In this document: positions 44,275 through 53,056 of the stretch, piece by piece
How positions within the stretch are numbered: the first letter of the stretch is position 1
How the letters are laid out: the number at the start of each line of letters is the position of its first letter
DNA from: an uncultured Lacinutrix sp.
GTDB taxonomy: Bacteria > Bacteroidota > Bacteroidia > Flavobacteriales > Flavobacteriaceae
DNA: 64,000 bases
NCBI GenBank assembly: GCA_937129145.1
Contig: CAKZMU010000078.1
Location: 186,001 to 250,000, forward strand
Direction: 5' to 3'
The notes under the pieces: model-generated
Databases searched by the model: none
Told to the model about the DNA's origin: nothing
What the model saw: the letters and a program-made list of their open reading frames with translations, nothing else
Program-made: the position numbers and the translations under genes

Positions 44275-47136
44275 ATGGTACAGTATATTATTCAAATTAT
44301 TGCGTTTCAAGTGTTCTTTTTATTGGTGTACGATGTATTTCTTAAAAGAGAAACATTTTTTCGTTGGAACAGAATTTACCTCATCGGCACATCAATACTC
44401 TCACTAATTCTGCCATTTATTAAAGTGACAGCTTTTAAAGAAATTGTTCCAAAGGACTATGTGGTTTCCTTGCCAGAAGTATTTATAGGCAATAAAACAA
44501 CAAGTAACGCGGAGGTGATATTGCCAGAAGTGGTGGTGACTCAAAATGCCTTTTCGTGGAATTTAGAAACATTATTTTACATAGGTGCTGTGGTTGCCAC
44601 GTTGTTATTTATGTTTAAAATCACTCATATTTTCTTGCTTATTTATAAAAACCCAAAACGTTGGAAAGGCAATGTAATCTTGGTTAAATTAATAAATAGT
44701 ACCTCGGCATTTTCATTTTTTCATTATGTGTTTTTAGGGTCTAATTTAAAGGAGGAAGACGAAAAAGTAATGATAAAGCACGAGTTGGTCCACGTTACTC
44801 AAAAACACACGCTGGATTTATTGTTTTTCGAGGTACAACGCATCGTATTTTGGTTTAACCCGTTGGTGTATATGTATCAATCACGAGTGAGGTCGTTACA
44901 CGAATTTATAGCCGACCAAGAAGCCTTGAAAACACAAAATAAATCAGACTATTATCAAAATTTATTAACGCAGGTTTTTGAAACTGAAAATGTATCATTT
45001 ATCAATGCCTTTTTTAAAAAATCATTAATTAAAAAACGAATCATGATGTTATCTAAATCTAAATCAAAGCAGGTATTAAAGCTTAAGTATGTTTTATTAA
45101 TTCCTGTATTGTTGGGAATGTTAATGTACACTTCTGCGGAAGCTCAAGATGCCAAAAAAGAAAATATTGATTTGAGTCAATATACTTATACTTTAAAAAA
45201 AGGTAAAGGCTATTCGATGTCAGAGAGAGTAAAGCAAACCCATAATAAATACCAATTATTTTTATATTCAAATACAAACTACGTAAGTTGGGCTCAGCAT
45301 ACTAATTCAGAAGCAACTTATAGTATACATCATAAAGACGAAGCTAGACCTGAAAATCTTAAAAAGACACTGGTTGAACTGCCTAATGGACGTCATTATA
45401 CTATGTATATTAATTGGCCAGAATCAAATCAACAAGAAACAGTAATGCTTAACGAAATTGAAGTTCCTTACGCTTCAATAGAACAACCACCAATGTTTAA
45501 TGACTGCGAAACATTACCTGAAGATGAACAAAGAAAATGCACATCTGATGCTATTACAGGACATATTCAAAAAAACTTTAATACAGATTTGGCAGGCGAT
45601 TTAGGCTTGTCAGGAAGACAAGTAATTAGAGCCGTATTTAAAATTAATAAAGAAGGAAATATTGTAGATGTTAGTGTGAGAGCACCACATCCTAGATTGG
45701 AAGAGGAAACTAAGCGAGTTATAAAAAGCTTGCCGCAAATGATTCCAGGAAAACAAAAAGGTAAAACGGTAATTGTGCCTTACTCGTTGCCAATAATTTT
45801 TCAGGTTGCCGAAAAAACGGAAGTAAAACCTTCTAAGGACAACAGCAATTCCAAAGTTAAACACGAAGAGGTTCCATATAAAGATGGCGAGGTAGAAGTT
45901 CCTTTTTATGTCATAGAGCAACCACCAATGTTTGAAGACTGCGAAGCCTTAACAACCAGAGATGAACAAAGAAAATGTACATCAGATATTATTACAAAAT
46001 ATGTTCAAAAGAATTTTAATACAAACTTAGCTGGAGACTTAAATTTAACAGGAAAGCAAACTATTAGAGTCATTTTTAAAATAAACAAGGAAGGTAATAT
46101 CGAAGGTGTTAATGTAAGAGCTTCACACCCAAAACTTGAGGAAGAAGCAACAAGGGTTATAAAAGGCTTACCAAAAATGATTCCTGGAAAACAAAAAGGG
46201 AAAGCTGTAGTAGTACCTTACTCGTTGCCAATTATTTTTCAAGTTGCAGATAAAACCGATGAAAAACCATTAGATAACAAGAGCAGCGTTAAGCATGAAG
46301 GAGTTTCTAATAAAAATCAGGATATTGAAGTTCCTTACTCACATATAGAACAACCACCAATGTCTAAAGAATGTAAAACGCTTGCTTCAACCGAAGAACA
46401 AAGAAAATGTACTAGTAAGGCAGTTACAATGCATGTGCTGAAAAACTTCAATACAAATTTAGCTGGAGATTTAGGCTTGTCAGGAAGACAAACTATTAGA
46501 GCTATGTTTAAAATAGATGAAAAAGGTAAAATTGTTAATATAAAAGTGAGAGCTCCACATCCAAAATTAGAAGAAGAAACTAAACGGGTTATTAAAAGCC
46601 TCCCAAAAATGATTCCTGGAAAACAAAAAGGAAAAAAAGTGGTAGTGCCATATTCCTTACCAATTGTGTTTCAGGTAGCCGATAAAACTGATGCAAATAG
46701 CGAAATAAAGAATATAGCAAACAAAGTATTAGAGGTCGTTGAAACTCAAAAAACACCTGAATCATTACCATTGTTTATTGTTGATGAATCACCTATTTAT
46801 CCAGGATGCGATACAACATCTTCTAACGATGAATTAAAAGAATGTTTAAAAAGTAACATTACTAATTTTATTGCTAACGAGTTTGGTAAAAACTTACCTA
46901 AAAATATTGACTCAAAACTAGAACCAAAACAAAAAGTACTTGCTATGTTTAAAATTAATAAAAATGGAGAGATAGAAGGTGTTAGAGCAAGAGCTAAAAA
47001 CCCAGAATTAGAAAAAGAAGCCATAAGAGTATTAAAGTCATTACCAAAAATGACTCCTGCAAAACATAATGAAAAAATCATAACAGTAAACTATTCTGTG
47101 CCAATAATCTATGAGGTTGGAAAAAAGAAAAATTAG
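44275..47136 (+). CDS. M56 (BlaR1-like) membrane metallopeptidase with four tandem TonB-C-like repeats
   Basis: A 953-aa sensor-protease. The N-terminal ~290 residues have several membrane helices and the zinc motif HELVH (169-173), with Glu in RSLHEFIADQEAL. After a last helix (~275-292, ending YTSAEAQDA) come four repeats spaced ~145 aa, beginning near 395, 539, 684 and 831. Each starts with an IEQPPMF-C-like motif, then QRKCTSD, NFNT-LAGDL, R-FKI--GNI, RAPHP-LEEE--RVI--LP-MIPGKQKGK and VPYSLPI. Repeats 1-3 are nearly identical; the fourth is diverged. The repeats resemble TonB C-terminal domains and probably face the periplasm. Confidence 0.88.
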   Translation: MVQYIIQIIAFQVFFLLVYDVFLKRETFFRWNRIYLIGTSILSLILPFIKVTAFKEIVPKDYVVSLPEVFIGNKTTSNAEVILPEVVVTQNAFSWNLETLFYIGAVVATLLFMFKITHIFLLIYKNPKRWKGNVILVKLINSTSAFSFFHYVFLGSNLKEEDEKVMIKHELVHVTQKHTLDLLFFEVQRIVFWFNPLVYMYQSRVRSLHEFIADQEALKTQNKSDYYQNLLTQVFETENVSFINAFFKKSLIKKRIMMLSKSKSKQVLKLKYVLLIPVLLGMLMYTSAEAQDAKKENIDLSQYTYTLKKGKGYSMSERVKQTHNKYQLFLYSNTNYVSWAQHTNSEATYSIHHKDEARPENLKKTLVELPNGRHYTMYINWPESNQQETVMLNEIEVPYASIEQPPMFNDCETLPEDEQRKCTSDAITGHIQKNFNTDLAGDLGLSGRQVIRAVFKINKEGNIVDVSVRAPHPRLEEETKRVIKSLPQMIPGKQKGKTVIVPYSLPIIFQVAEKTEVKPSKDNSNSKVKHEEVPYKDGEVEVPFYVIEQPPMFEDCEALTTRDEQRKCTSDIITKYVQKNFNTNLAGDLNLTGKQTIRVIFKINKEGNIEGVNVRASHPKLEEEATRVIKGLPKMIPGKQKGKAVVVPYSLPIIFQVADKTDEKPLDNKSSVKHEGVSNKNQDIEVPYSHIEQPPMSKECKTLASTEEQRKCTSKAVTMHVLKNFNTNLAGDLGLSGRQTIRAMFKIDEKGKIVNIKVRAPHPKLEEETKRVIKSLPKMIPGKQKGKKVVVPYSLPIVFQVADKTDANSEIKNIANKVLEVVETQKTPESLPLFIVDESPIYPGCDTTSSNDELKECLKSNITNFIANEFGKNLPKNIDSKLEPKQKVLAMFKINKNGEIEGVRARAKNPELEKEAIRVLKSLPKMTPAKHNEKIITVNYSVPIIYEVGKKKN

Positions 47137-47176
47137 TTGGTTATAAGTTTATTTGAAAAATTATTGGCGTAAATTG

Positions 47177-47210
47177 AAAAGCCTTAGTGCAAACTATGGC
47201 TTTTCTCTGT
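47177..47210 (+). terminator. terminator after the BlaI/M56 operon
   Basis: GAAAAGCC (47177-47184) pairs with GGCTTTTC (47199-47206); the loop itself can pair TAGT/ACTA around GCAA. A mixed T-rich tail follows. Confidence 0.6.
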
Positions 47211-47232
47211 TTATTTTATATTTATAAGTATT

Positions 47233-48366
47233 ATGAAACATTTATTGAGACTATTAATTTTTATGTGTGTTGTAACAGTACATGCGCAAACACCCACTTT
47301 GCATCTAGCAGATAGTTTGTATATGCGTGGTAACTACACCAAAGCCATTGAAGCATACAAAAACCATGAAAACCAAGATGAGGTTTACGATAAAATAGCC
47401 AAGGCATATATAGCTTTAGGTAATTATGATGCGGCTTTAATTAATTATGAACACAGCTTAAAAACAGACCAAAAAAATGCGATTATTTTGTTCGATTATG
47501 GTAAACTATTAACCAGAGTTAAAAAACATAAAGAAGCTTTAGAAGTATTTTATAAGCTAATAGATATTGACTATAGAAACCCAAATTACCATTATGAAAG
47601 TGGTTTGGTAATGCAGAAATTGGGTGATTCTACAAGTCAGAATAGATTTAGAACGGCTTTCGATTTAGACAGCACCCACCAAAAAGCCATTTTTCAAATA
47701 GCAAAATACCATTTAGCAAAGGGACAGCACAAATTGGTGGATAAGTACACAGATGTTGGTTTAAGTTCATATGCCAATAATAAAGAGCTTATTAGTTTAA
47801 AAGCTCAAAATTTTTATAAGAAAAAAGATTATGAAAATGCTGCTATATGGTTTGAAAAATTAGTAGCTCTTAATGAATCATTAAAGTTTATACATGAAAA
47901 ACTGCGCAACTGCTATATGCTACAGTATGAATTTGAAAAAGCTATAGAACATGGTAAAAAAGTTTTGGAGTTTGACTCGCAAAACACAGAAAATCTATTT
48001 ATTCAAGGCGAACTATATCAGCGCATAGAAGACTTTAAAAACGCTGAAAAATATATGTCGCAATCGTTGATTTTACAAGACATAGTTTTAGATGAAGAAT
48101 ATATAAAATTAGCAGGTGTTTACAGTCGACAAAAAAAATATAAAGAATCTATTGATACTTATAAAAAAGCAATTGCCGAAAACCCAAAAAATGAACGAGC
48201 ACACTTTTTGTCAATTTATGTTAAAGACCAATATTATAAAGACATTGATACAAGAATTAATTTGTACGAAGCATTTAATAAAAAATTCCCAAAGAACTTA
48301 TACAAAGCGATTACCAACCGCAGAATAGAAGAATTAAAAAACGAGAAATTTATGAAGACCGATTAA
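47233..48366 (+). CDS. periplasmic TPR protein
   Basis: A 377-aa protein with a signal peptide (LLIFMCVVTVHAQ) and about eight tetratricopeptide repeats across the mature chain (MRGNYTKAIEAYKNHENQDEVY, ALGNYDAALINYEHSLKTDQKN, RQKKYKESIDTYKKAIAENPKN). It probably acts as a protein-protein scaffold. It follows the M56 operon, past a terminator, and precedes a small lipoprotein gene related to the M56 repeats. Confidence 0.8.
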   Translation: MKHLLRLLIFMCVVTVHAQTPTLHLADSLYMRGNYTKAIEAYKNHENQDEVYDKIAKAYIALGNYDAALINYEHSLKTDQKNAIILFDYGKLLTRVKKHKEALEVFYKLIDIDYRNPNYHYESGLVMQKLGDSTSQNRFRTAFDLDSTHQKAIFQIAKYHLAKGQHKLVDKYTDVGLSSYANNKELISLKAQNFYKKKDYENAAIWFEKLVALNESLKFIHEKLRNCYMLQYEFEKAIEHGKKVLEFDSQNTENLFIQGELYQRIEDFKNAEKYMSQSLILQDIVLDEEYIKLAGVYSRQKKYKESIDTYKKAIAENPKNERAHFLSIYVKDQYYKDIDTRINLYEAFNKKFPKNLYKAITNRRIEELKNEKFMKTD

Positions 48367-48404
48367 TTTAAAAAAATCGTACTTTTCCGCTTCAGTTTTA
48401 AACA

Positions 48405-48881
48405 ATGAAGTACCTAAAGCTTTTTATTCTTATTATATGTCTTTCGTCTTGCGAATATTTCGACAAGAAAAAGGTGAATTCTCAAGATATTGTTAAAGAG
48501 GAACTCGAAACGTTTAATTGGAATGAAGTTGACGAATACCCATCGTTTAATAATTGTAATTCTTCAGATACCAAAGAGCTTCGTAAACAATGTTTTCAAA
48601 CGACACTTGCCAACCACATTACCTCACAATTAGCATTAAGAAAAATTGTTGTTACAGAAGATTTAAACGACACAATAAACATGTCTTTTTCAATTTCAGA
48701 AAAAGGAGATTTACGTATTTTAAACATTGAGGATAATCAAAACATCACTTCTCAAATTCCTGATATCAATACCTTTTTAACTGAGAGTTTAAACAACTTA
48801 CCAGAAATTTCTCCAGCCATTAAACGAGGACAGCAAGTAAAAACTGAGTTTAAAATTCCTATAATAATTAAGGTGGAATAG
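48405..48881 (+). CDS. lipoprotein with a single TonB-C-like domain related to the M56 repeats
   Basis: A 158-aa lipoprotein (ILIICLSSC). The mature part follows the layout of the M56 repeats: YPSFNNCNSSDTKELRKQCFQTTLANHI, then ISEKGDLRI, LNNLPEISPAIKRGQQVKTEFKIPIII. In particular the two-cysteine segment (C..., RK-C) and the PA-KRGQ-V---F-IPI end correspond. So it appears to be a one-domain relative of the repeat in the neighbouring protease, perhaps its partner. Function unknown. Confidence 0.7.
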   Translation: MKYLKLFILIICLSSCEYFDKKKVNSQDIVKEELETFNWNEVDEYPSFNNCNSSDTKELRKQCFQTTLANHITSQLALRKIVVTEDLNDTINMSFSISEKGDLRILNIEDNQNITSQIPDINTFLTESLNNLPEISPAIKRGQQVKTEFKIPIIIKVE

Positions 48882-48882
48882 C

Positions 48883-49623
48883 CTAAAATTTAACAGCAAA
48901 AGTTCGCATAAGCCTCAAGATTTCAGTGTATAACCATAATAGAGACACTAATAATCCCCAAGTAGCAATCCATTCTTTGTATTTGTCGGCTTTGTTCTTG
49001 TGCTTTTCAATATAATCAAAGTCTAATAGTAATGTAAACGCCGCAACAATAGCAGCAATAACATTAAATACAAGAGCAAACCAAGATGTTCCCCAAATAA
49101 ACGTTTTTATACCAAATAAGCTTAATATAAAAGAGATGATGTACACTATCATAATTGAAAAAGCAGCAGTTAGAATAACACTTCTAAGTTTTTTGGTCAC
49201 AACAATAATTCGAGTTTGATATAGTACTAAAATTGTAAAAAAAGTAACAATGGTTACGCCAATGGCTTGATAAGGTAACTCAGGAAATTTAGCCCTAATA
49301 AAAGCACTAAAACCACCTAAAAAACACCCTTTAGCAATAGCATACATTGGCACTAAAAAATGAGACCAATGTTGCCTTACCGAAATAACTATGCTTATAA
49401 TTATGGTAGCCAACATGCCACCAATGGTAAACCATCTAACATTAGTTCCATTGTCGTATAATTCCCAAATATAAGCAACTATCATGGCTATAATGGAAAT
49501 GCAAACCATAGACTTAATAATGATGCCACGAATACTCATGGTTTTAGATGCGCCAGGGTTGTTTTCCCAGAAATAATTTGAGAACGCAGGATTGGATGTT
49601 TTATAGTTGGATAGTTTTTTCAT
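48883..49623 (-). CDS. Bax inhibitor-1/YccA-family membrane protein
   Basis: A 246-aa inner-membrane protein with seven hydrophobic segments. The N-terminal NPAFSNYFWENNPGASKTMSIRGIIIKS and the C-terminal VAAFTLLLDFDYIEKHKNKADKYKEW with a late aspartate are typical of the Bacteroidota YccA/BI-1 group. Relatives act as pH-sensitive calcium channels or modulators of FtsH. Monocistronic. Confidence 0.87.
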   Translation of the reverse strand: MKKLSNYKTSNPAFSNYFWENNPGASKTMSIRGIIIKSMVCISIIAMIVAYIWELYDNGTNVRWFTIGGMLATIIISIVISVRQHWSHFLVPMYAIAKGCFLGGFSAFIRAKFPELPYQAIGVTIVTFFTILVLYQTRIIVVTKKLRSVILTAAFSIMIVYIISFILSLFGIKTFIWGTSWFALVFNVIAAIVAAFTLLLDFDYIEKHKNKADKYKEWIATWGLLVSLLWLYTEILRLMRTFAVKF

Positions 49624-49640
49624 ATCGATTGGTAAGATAC

Positions 49641-50765
49641 TTATTTTTTAAAACTTCTGCCTTTCCATTTATAGGTTGAGAATAGCGCCTTAAAAGCTAT
49701 AAAAACAGAAAAAAAAGGATAGAGTAAACCACTAAAAAAGTAACTATTTAAAAGCGAAGCTTGATTAAATAACTTTGCAGATTTGGATAATAGCAAATAA
49801 TCTATCAATAGTTTTAAGACTAAAATACCAGCAAAGTACAGCCAATTGAATAGTCCAAAAACACTTAAAAATAGTGTAACAACTATTAATGCGTTCATGA
49901 TTAAAACCAACAAGCCAACAAATTTTCCAAAGGTATTTTTGTAAGCACTTGTTTTTGCTGCCCAACGAATACGTTGCTGAATTAAAGACGCTAATGAGGT
50001 TTCAGCTTTAGATTGCACAATAGCGTTTTTAGATTTTAAGTACTTCACCAGTTTGGGGTATTTTTTAACCGCTTTTTCCAACAGGAAAATATCATCGCCA
50101 CTGGCTATGTCATTATTATTCTCAAAACCATTGAGCTCATTAAATAAATCTTTTCGATACATTAAGTTAGCACCATTGCATAAAAAAGGAAACCTCAAAC
50201 CAAAGCCAGCAATAGTTGCGGCTTGAAGACTTAAAATATCCAGAGTCTGAAATTGCTTAAAAAACGAATTTGACGATTTAAAAGTAACAGGAGCCACAAT
50301 CATCGCTACATCGTAACTGTTTATAAAAGAATTGGCAGTTTCTAACCAAGTATTTGGTGCTTCACAATCGGCATCAGTAGTTGCAATCCAATGGTATTTA
50401 GCTTTACTAATGGCTGTAGTTATGGCATCCTTTTTAGGTGAATTAGATACGCGTTTGTTTTTTATAATTTGAAAATCCAATTGCGAATAGCTTAACAGCC
50501 TTGAGCATAATTCTAAGGAATTATCAGAGGAATCATCATCTACAAAAATGACTTCAAAATGATTCTTTGAGTAGTTTAAATTTTCTAACGATTTAATTAA
50601 TTCTGGCAGATTTTCTTCCTCATTTCTAAAAGGAATAATAATGGTAAACCGAGTTAAATTTCTTAAAAACCTATCATTAAAAGGTTTAATTCTGTTAAAC
50701 CCAATAATAAAACAGGCTATTAAAAGGCAATACAGTATTGTTATAATTAAAATTATAAAAATCAT
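49641..50765 (-). CDS. membrane glycosyltransferase, GT2 family
   Basis: A 374-aa protein with an N-terminal membrane helix, a GT-A domain (IIPFRNEEENLPELIKSLENL, VDDDSSD, ATTDADCEAP as DxD, GDDIFLLEKA, QQRIRWAAKT) and C-terminal membrane helices. The Q-x-x-R-W motif marks processive-type GT2 enzymes. It begins right after the stop of the flippase-like gene, so the two likely handle one lipid-linked or envelope glycan. Acceptor unknown. Confidence 0.87.
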   Translation of the reverse strand: MIFIILIITILYCLLIACFIIGFNRIKPFNDRFLRNLTRFTIIIPFRNEEENLPELIKSLENLNYSKNHFEVIFVDDDSSDNSLELCSRLLSYSQLDFQIIKNKRVSNSPKKDAITTAISKAKYHWIATTDADCEAPNTWLETANSFINSYDVAMIVAPVTFKSSNSFFKQFQTLDILSLQAATIAGFGLRFPFLCNGANLMYRKDLFNELNGFENNNDIASGDDIFLLEKAVKKYPKLVKYLKSKNAIVQSKAETSLASLIQQRIRWAAKTSAYKNTFGKFVGLLVLIMNALIVVTLFLSVFGLFNWLYFAGILVLKLLIDYLLLSKSAKLFNQASLLNSYFFSGLLYPFFSVFIAFKALFSTYKWKGRSFKK

Positions 50766-51743
50766 TTAGTCATCAAAGTTAGAAGCTGTGGGCAAATTAA
50801 AATTAAGCACATAGTAACTTCCAAAAATACTAGGAAGCACAAAATTTAATAGCCACATTACTGTAGTAACGCTTAAAATGGTAATATTATTGATGTCGGC
50901 AAAACCAAATACGTACAAAGCCACACTACCTTTAACCACAACATCCAAAATAAATATGGTTGGTATAATAGAAACCAACACGTACATAGTGCTAATTAAA
51001 ATCATGGCATTTACATACGACATATCCACACCAAACAAGATGAACAAATAATAAAACTGGAATGAAAAAATCAGGTATCTTATAAGAGAAAACAGGATGT
51101 TTTTGGTGTGAATGTTTACAGAAATCCCTTTTACAAAAGTCCATATTTTTGAAAATGAAAACCCTTTAACCTGAAATCGTTTATGCCTAATACCAAACCC
51201 AATAGCGGCAACGCCAATAAAACCGTATGTGAGCAATCGTACCAATTTGTAATATGAAAAATCAACTTGGTACTGTGAGTTGAACAAGAGCAACCCAATA
51301 ATTCCAAATAGCACAGTAACGAGCATTTGAGCCATATTTCCAATTAAATTCAAAAGCACAATTTTTTTTCGTTGATGACCGCCAAAGTAAATCGTTTTGG
51401 CTGCATAATCGCCAATTCTGTTAGGTGTAAACAAAGATGCTGTATGCGATGCTAAACTCTGTTTTAAAGCATCAAAAAAAGAAATTTTAGTAATAGAATT
51501 TACTAAATTTTGCCATTTTAAGATTTCAAAAAACCAGTTAAAAATGGTTAAAAACAATAAAAAAAGACCATTTTTAAGCGAAAAAGCATTGTTTTTGGTT
51601 AAAAATTCAATAAAAACGGAAAAATCCAGTTCGTCGTTATTCGCCAATTTGTTGTAAATAAAATAGGCAGCACCAACAACAATGCTTAACTTAATAAGTA
51701 CAAAAAAGAATTGCTTAGTTTTGTATGGAAGTCCGCTAATCAT
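50766..51743 (-). CDS. flippase-like/LPG-synthase-TM-region membrane protein (UPF0104)
   Basis: A 325-aa protein with about eight membrane helices and the UPF0104 pattern (SLASHTASLFTPNRIGDYAAKTIYFGG, then VSIIPTIFILDVVVKGSVALYVFG). It lacks the soluble synthase domain of MprF. It is directly followed by the GT2 gene (adjacent stop and start), so it may flip or present a lipid-linked sugar. Inference only. Confidence 0.8.
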   Translation of the reverse strand: MISGLPYKTKQFFFVLIKLSIVVGAAYFIYNKLANNDELDFSVFIEFLTKNNAFSLKNGLFLLFLTIFNWFFEILKWQNLVNSITKISFFDALKQSLASHTASLFTPNRIGDYAAKTIYFGGHQRKKIVLLNLIGNMAQMLVTVLFGIIGLLLFNSQYQVDFSYYKLVRLLTYGFIGVAAIGFGIRHKRFQVKGFSFSKIWTFVKGISVNIHTKNILFSLIRYLIFSFQFYYLFILFGVDMSYVNAMILISTMYVLVSIIPTIFILDVVVKGSVALYVFGFADINNITILSVTTVMWLLNFVLPSIFGSYYVLNFNLPTASNFDD

Positions 51744-51772
51744 TTTGTCACAAATTAAAACTATTATTGTAA

Positions 51773-52417
51773 ATGACCTTTATAAAAAATAAATATAAAC
51801 GACCTTTACTGTGTTTGGTGTTTTTTAGTGTCATTTCTTTAAGTTTTGCTCAAAGAGATACCGAAAAAGTGCGATTGCAATTAGCAGCTGGCATCAATAA
51901 TCCAATTGATAATGGCGAAAATGATGGCTATTATGCTAAAGATATCAACTTGCCAACCATAAATTTCGGACTTAGATATATGTTTAAACCGAACAAATTA
52001 GGAGCAAAGTTGGACGTAGGTTATAACAGGTCTAAAAGTGACGTAGGTTCTTTGGAGTTCAAACTCAATTATACACGTGTCAATGCACAAATAGTGTACG
52101 ATTTTTATAATCTGTTAACTTTTTTACCACAAGAAATGACGATTCAAGCGCACGCTGGACCAGGAGTAAGTTTTACAAAACCATTACTGAATGATTCTGA
52201 AAACACCTACATTTATTTAAACGGATTGGTAGGATTGGATGTGTATTATAGTATATCGCAAAAGCTGTCTATTTTTATAGATGTAGCTTATGCAAAGAGT
52301 TTTACAAACAAAAACAAGTATGATGTAGTGGCCGACGGTTTTTCATTTAATGGAGATTTAGTTTATGCAACCGTTGGATTATCAGTTGCTTTAAGTGGTT
52401 GTAGATATTGTGATTAA
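51773..52417 (+). CDS. outer-membrane beta-barrel protein
   Basis: A 214-aa protein with a signal peptide ([13 protein letters not shown]) and alternating amphipathic strands ([60 protein letters not shown]), as in small OmpA/OprF-like 8-strand barrels. It ends with CRYCD, a cysteine pair. The last base of its stop is the first base of the RuvC start codon region, so the two genes are coupled. Confidence 0.75.
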   Translation: MTFIKNKYKRPLLCLVFFSVISLSFAQRDTEKVRLQLAAGINNPIDNGENDGYYAKDINLPTINFGLRYMFKPNKLGAKLDVGYNRSKSDVGSLEFKLNYTRVNAQIVYDFYNLLTFLPQEMTIQAHAGPGVSFTKPLLNDSENTYIYLNGLVGLDVYYSISQKLSIFIDVAYAKSFTNKNKYDVVADGFSFNGDLVYATVGLSVALSGCRYCD

Positions 52418-52968
52418 TGGCTGAAGAAAGAATTATATTAGGGATTGACCCAGGAACAACCATTATGGGTTTTGGACTCATAAAAGTGGTTGGAAAAAAG
52501 ATGGAGTTCATGCAACTTAATGAGTTGGATTTAAAAAAATACAGCGACCATTATGTAAAGCTAAAACTCATTTTTGAACGTACCATAGAATTAATAGAAA
52601 CACATCATCCAGATGAAATCGCCATTGAAGCACCTTTTTTTGGAAAAAATGTGCAAAGTATGCTAAAGCTTGGTCGCGCACAAGGAGTAGCCATGGCTGC
52701 TGGCTTGTCGAGACAAATCCCCATTACCGAATATTTACCAAAAAAGATTAAAATGGCAATCACTGGAAACGGAAACGCCAGTAAAGAGCAAGTCGCAAAA
52801 ATGCTTCAAAGCACCTTAGGATTAAAAACCTTACCTAAAAATTTGGATGCGACCGATGGTTTAGCAGCAGCGGTATGTCATTTTTATAATTCAGGACGTG
52901 TTAATGTAGGTAAAAGCTATTCAGGTTGGTCGAGTTTTGTGAAGCAGAATCCTAAGAAAATAAGTTAG
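52417..52968 (+). CDS. ruvC: Holliday junction resolvase RuvC
   Basis: A 183-aa endonuclease that resolves Holliday junctions with RuvAB. Catalytic acidic residues are visible: Asp11 in [13 protein letters not shown], Glu in [11 protein letters not shown], and the [12 protein letters not shown] pair near the C-terminus. [17 protein letters not shown] is the family motif. Length is normal. ruvA and ruvB are not in this window. Confidence 0.95.
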   Translation: MAEERIILGIDPGTTIMGFGLIKVVGKKMEFMQLNELDLKKYSDHYVKLKLIFERTIELIETHHPDEIAIEAPFFGKNVQSMLKLGRAQGVAMAAGLSRQIPITEYLPKKIKMAITGNGNASKEQVAKMLQSTLGLKTLPKNLDATDGLAAAVCHFYNSGRVNVGKSYSGWSSFVKQNPKKIS

Positions 52969-53050
52969 CAGTATGCAGTTGCAGTTTACAGTTATTTATT
53001 GCATATTAATTGAATCTCTAACTGACTGAATACTGCTACTGAAAACTGAA
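52968..53050. repeat. imperfect inverted repeat between ruvC and hemW
   Basis: GCAGTAT (52968-52974) is the reverse complement of ATACTGC (53030-53036), and the inner parts (CAGTTTACAGTT; CTAACTGACTG; ACTGAAAACTGAAAACT) also repeat. It looks like a short dispersed palindromic element rather than a gene. Confidence 0.45.
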
Positions 53051-53056
53051 AACTAA

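Noticed and set aside
45459..47120. The regular repeats as a CRISPR-like or non-coding array
   Set aside because: The period is about 435 bases, the frame stays open throughout, and differences are mostly silent or conservative: protein-domain repeats.
43913..47136. The BlaI/M56 pair as a beta-lactam resistance system
   Set aside because: There is no beta-lactamase or penicillin-binding domain nearby; such pairs are common general regulators in Bacteroidota.
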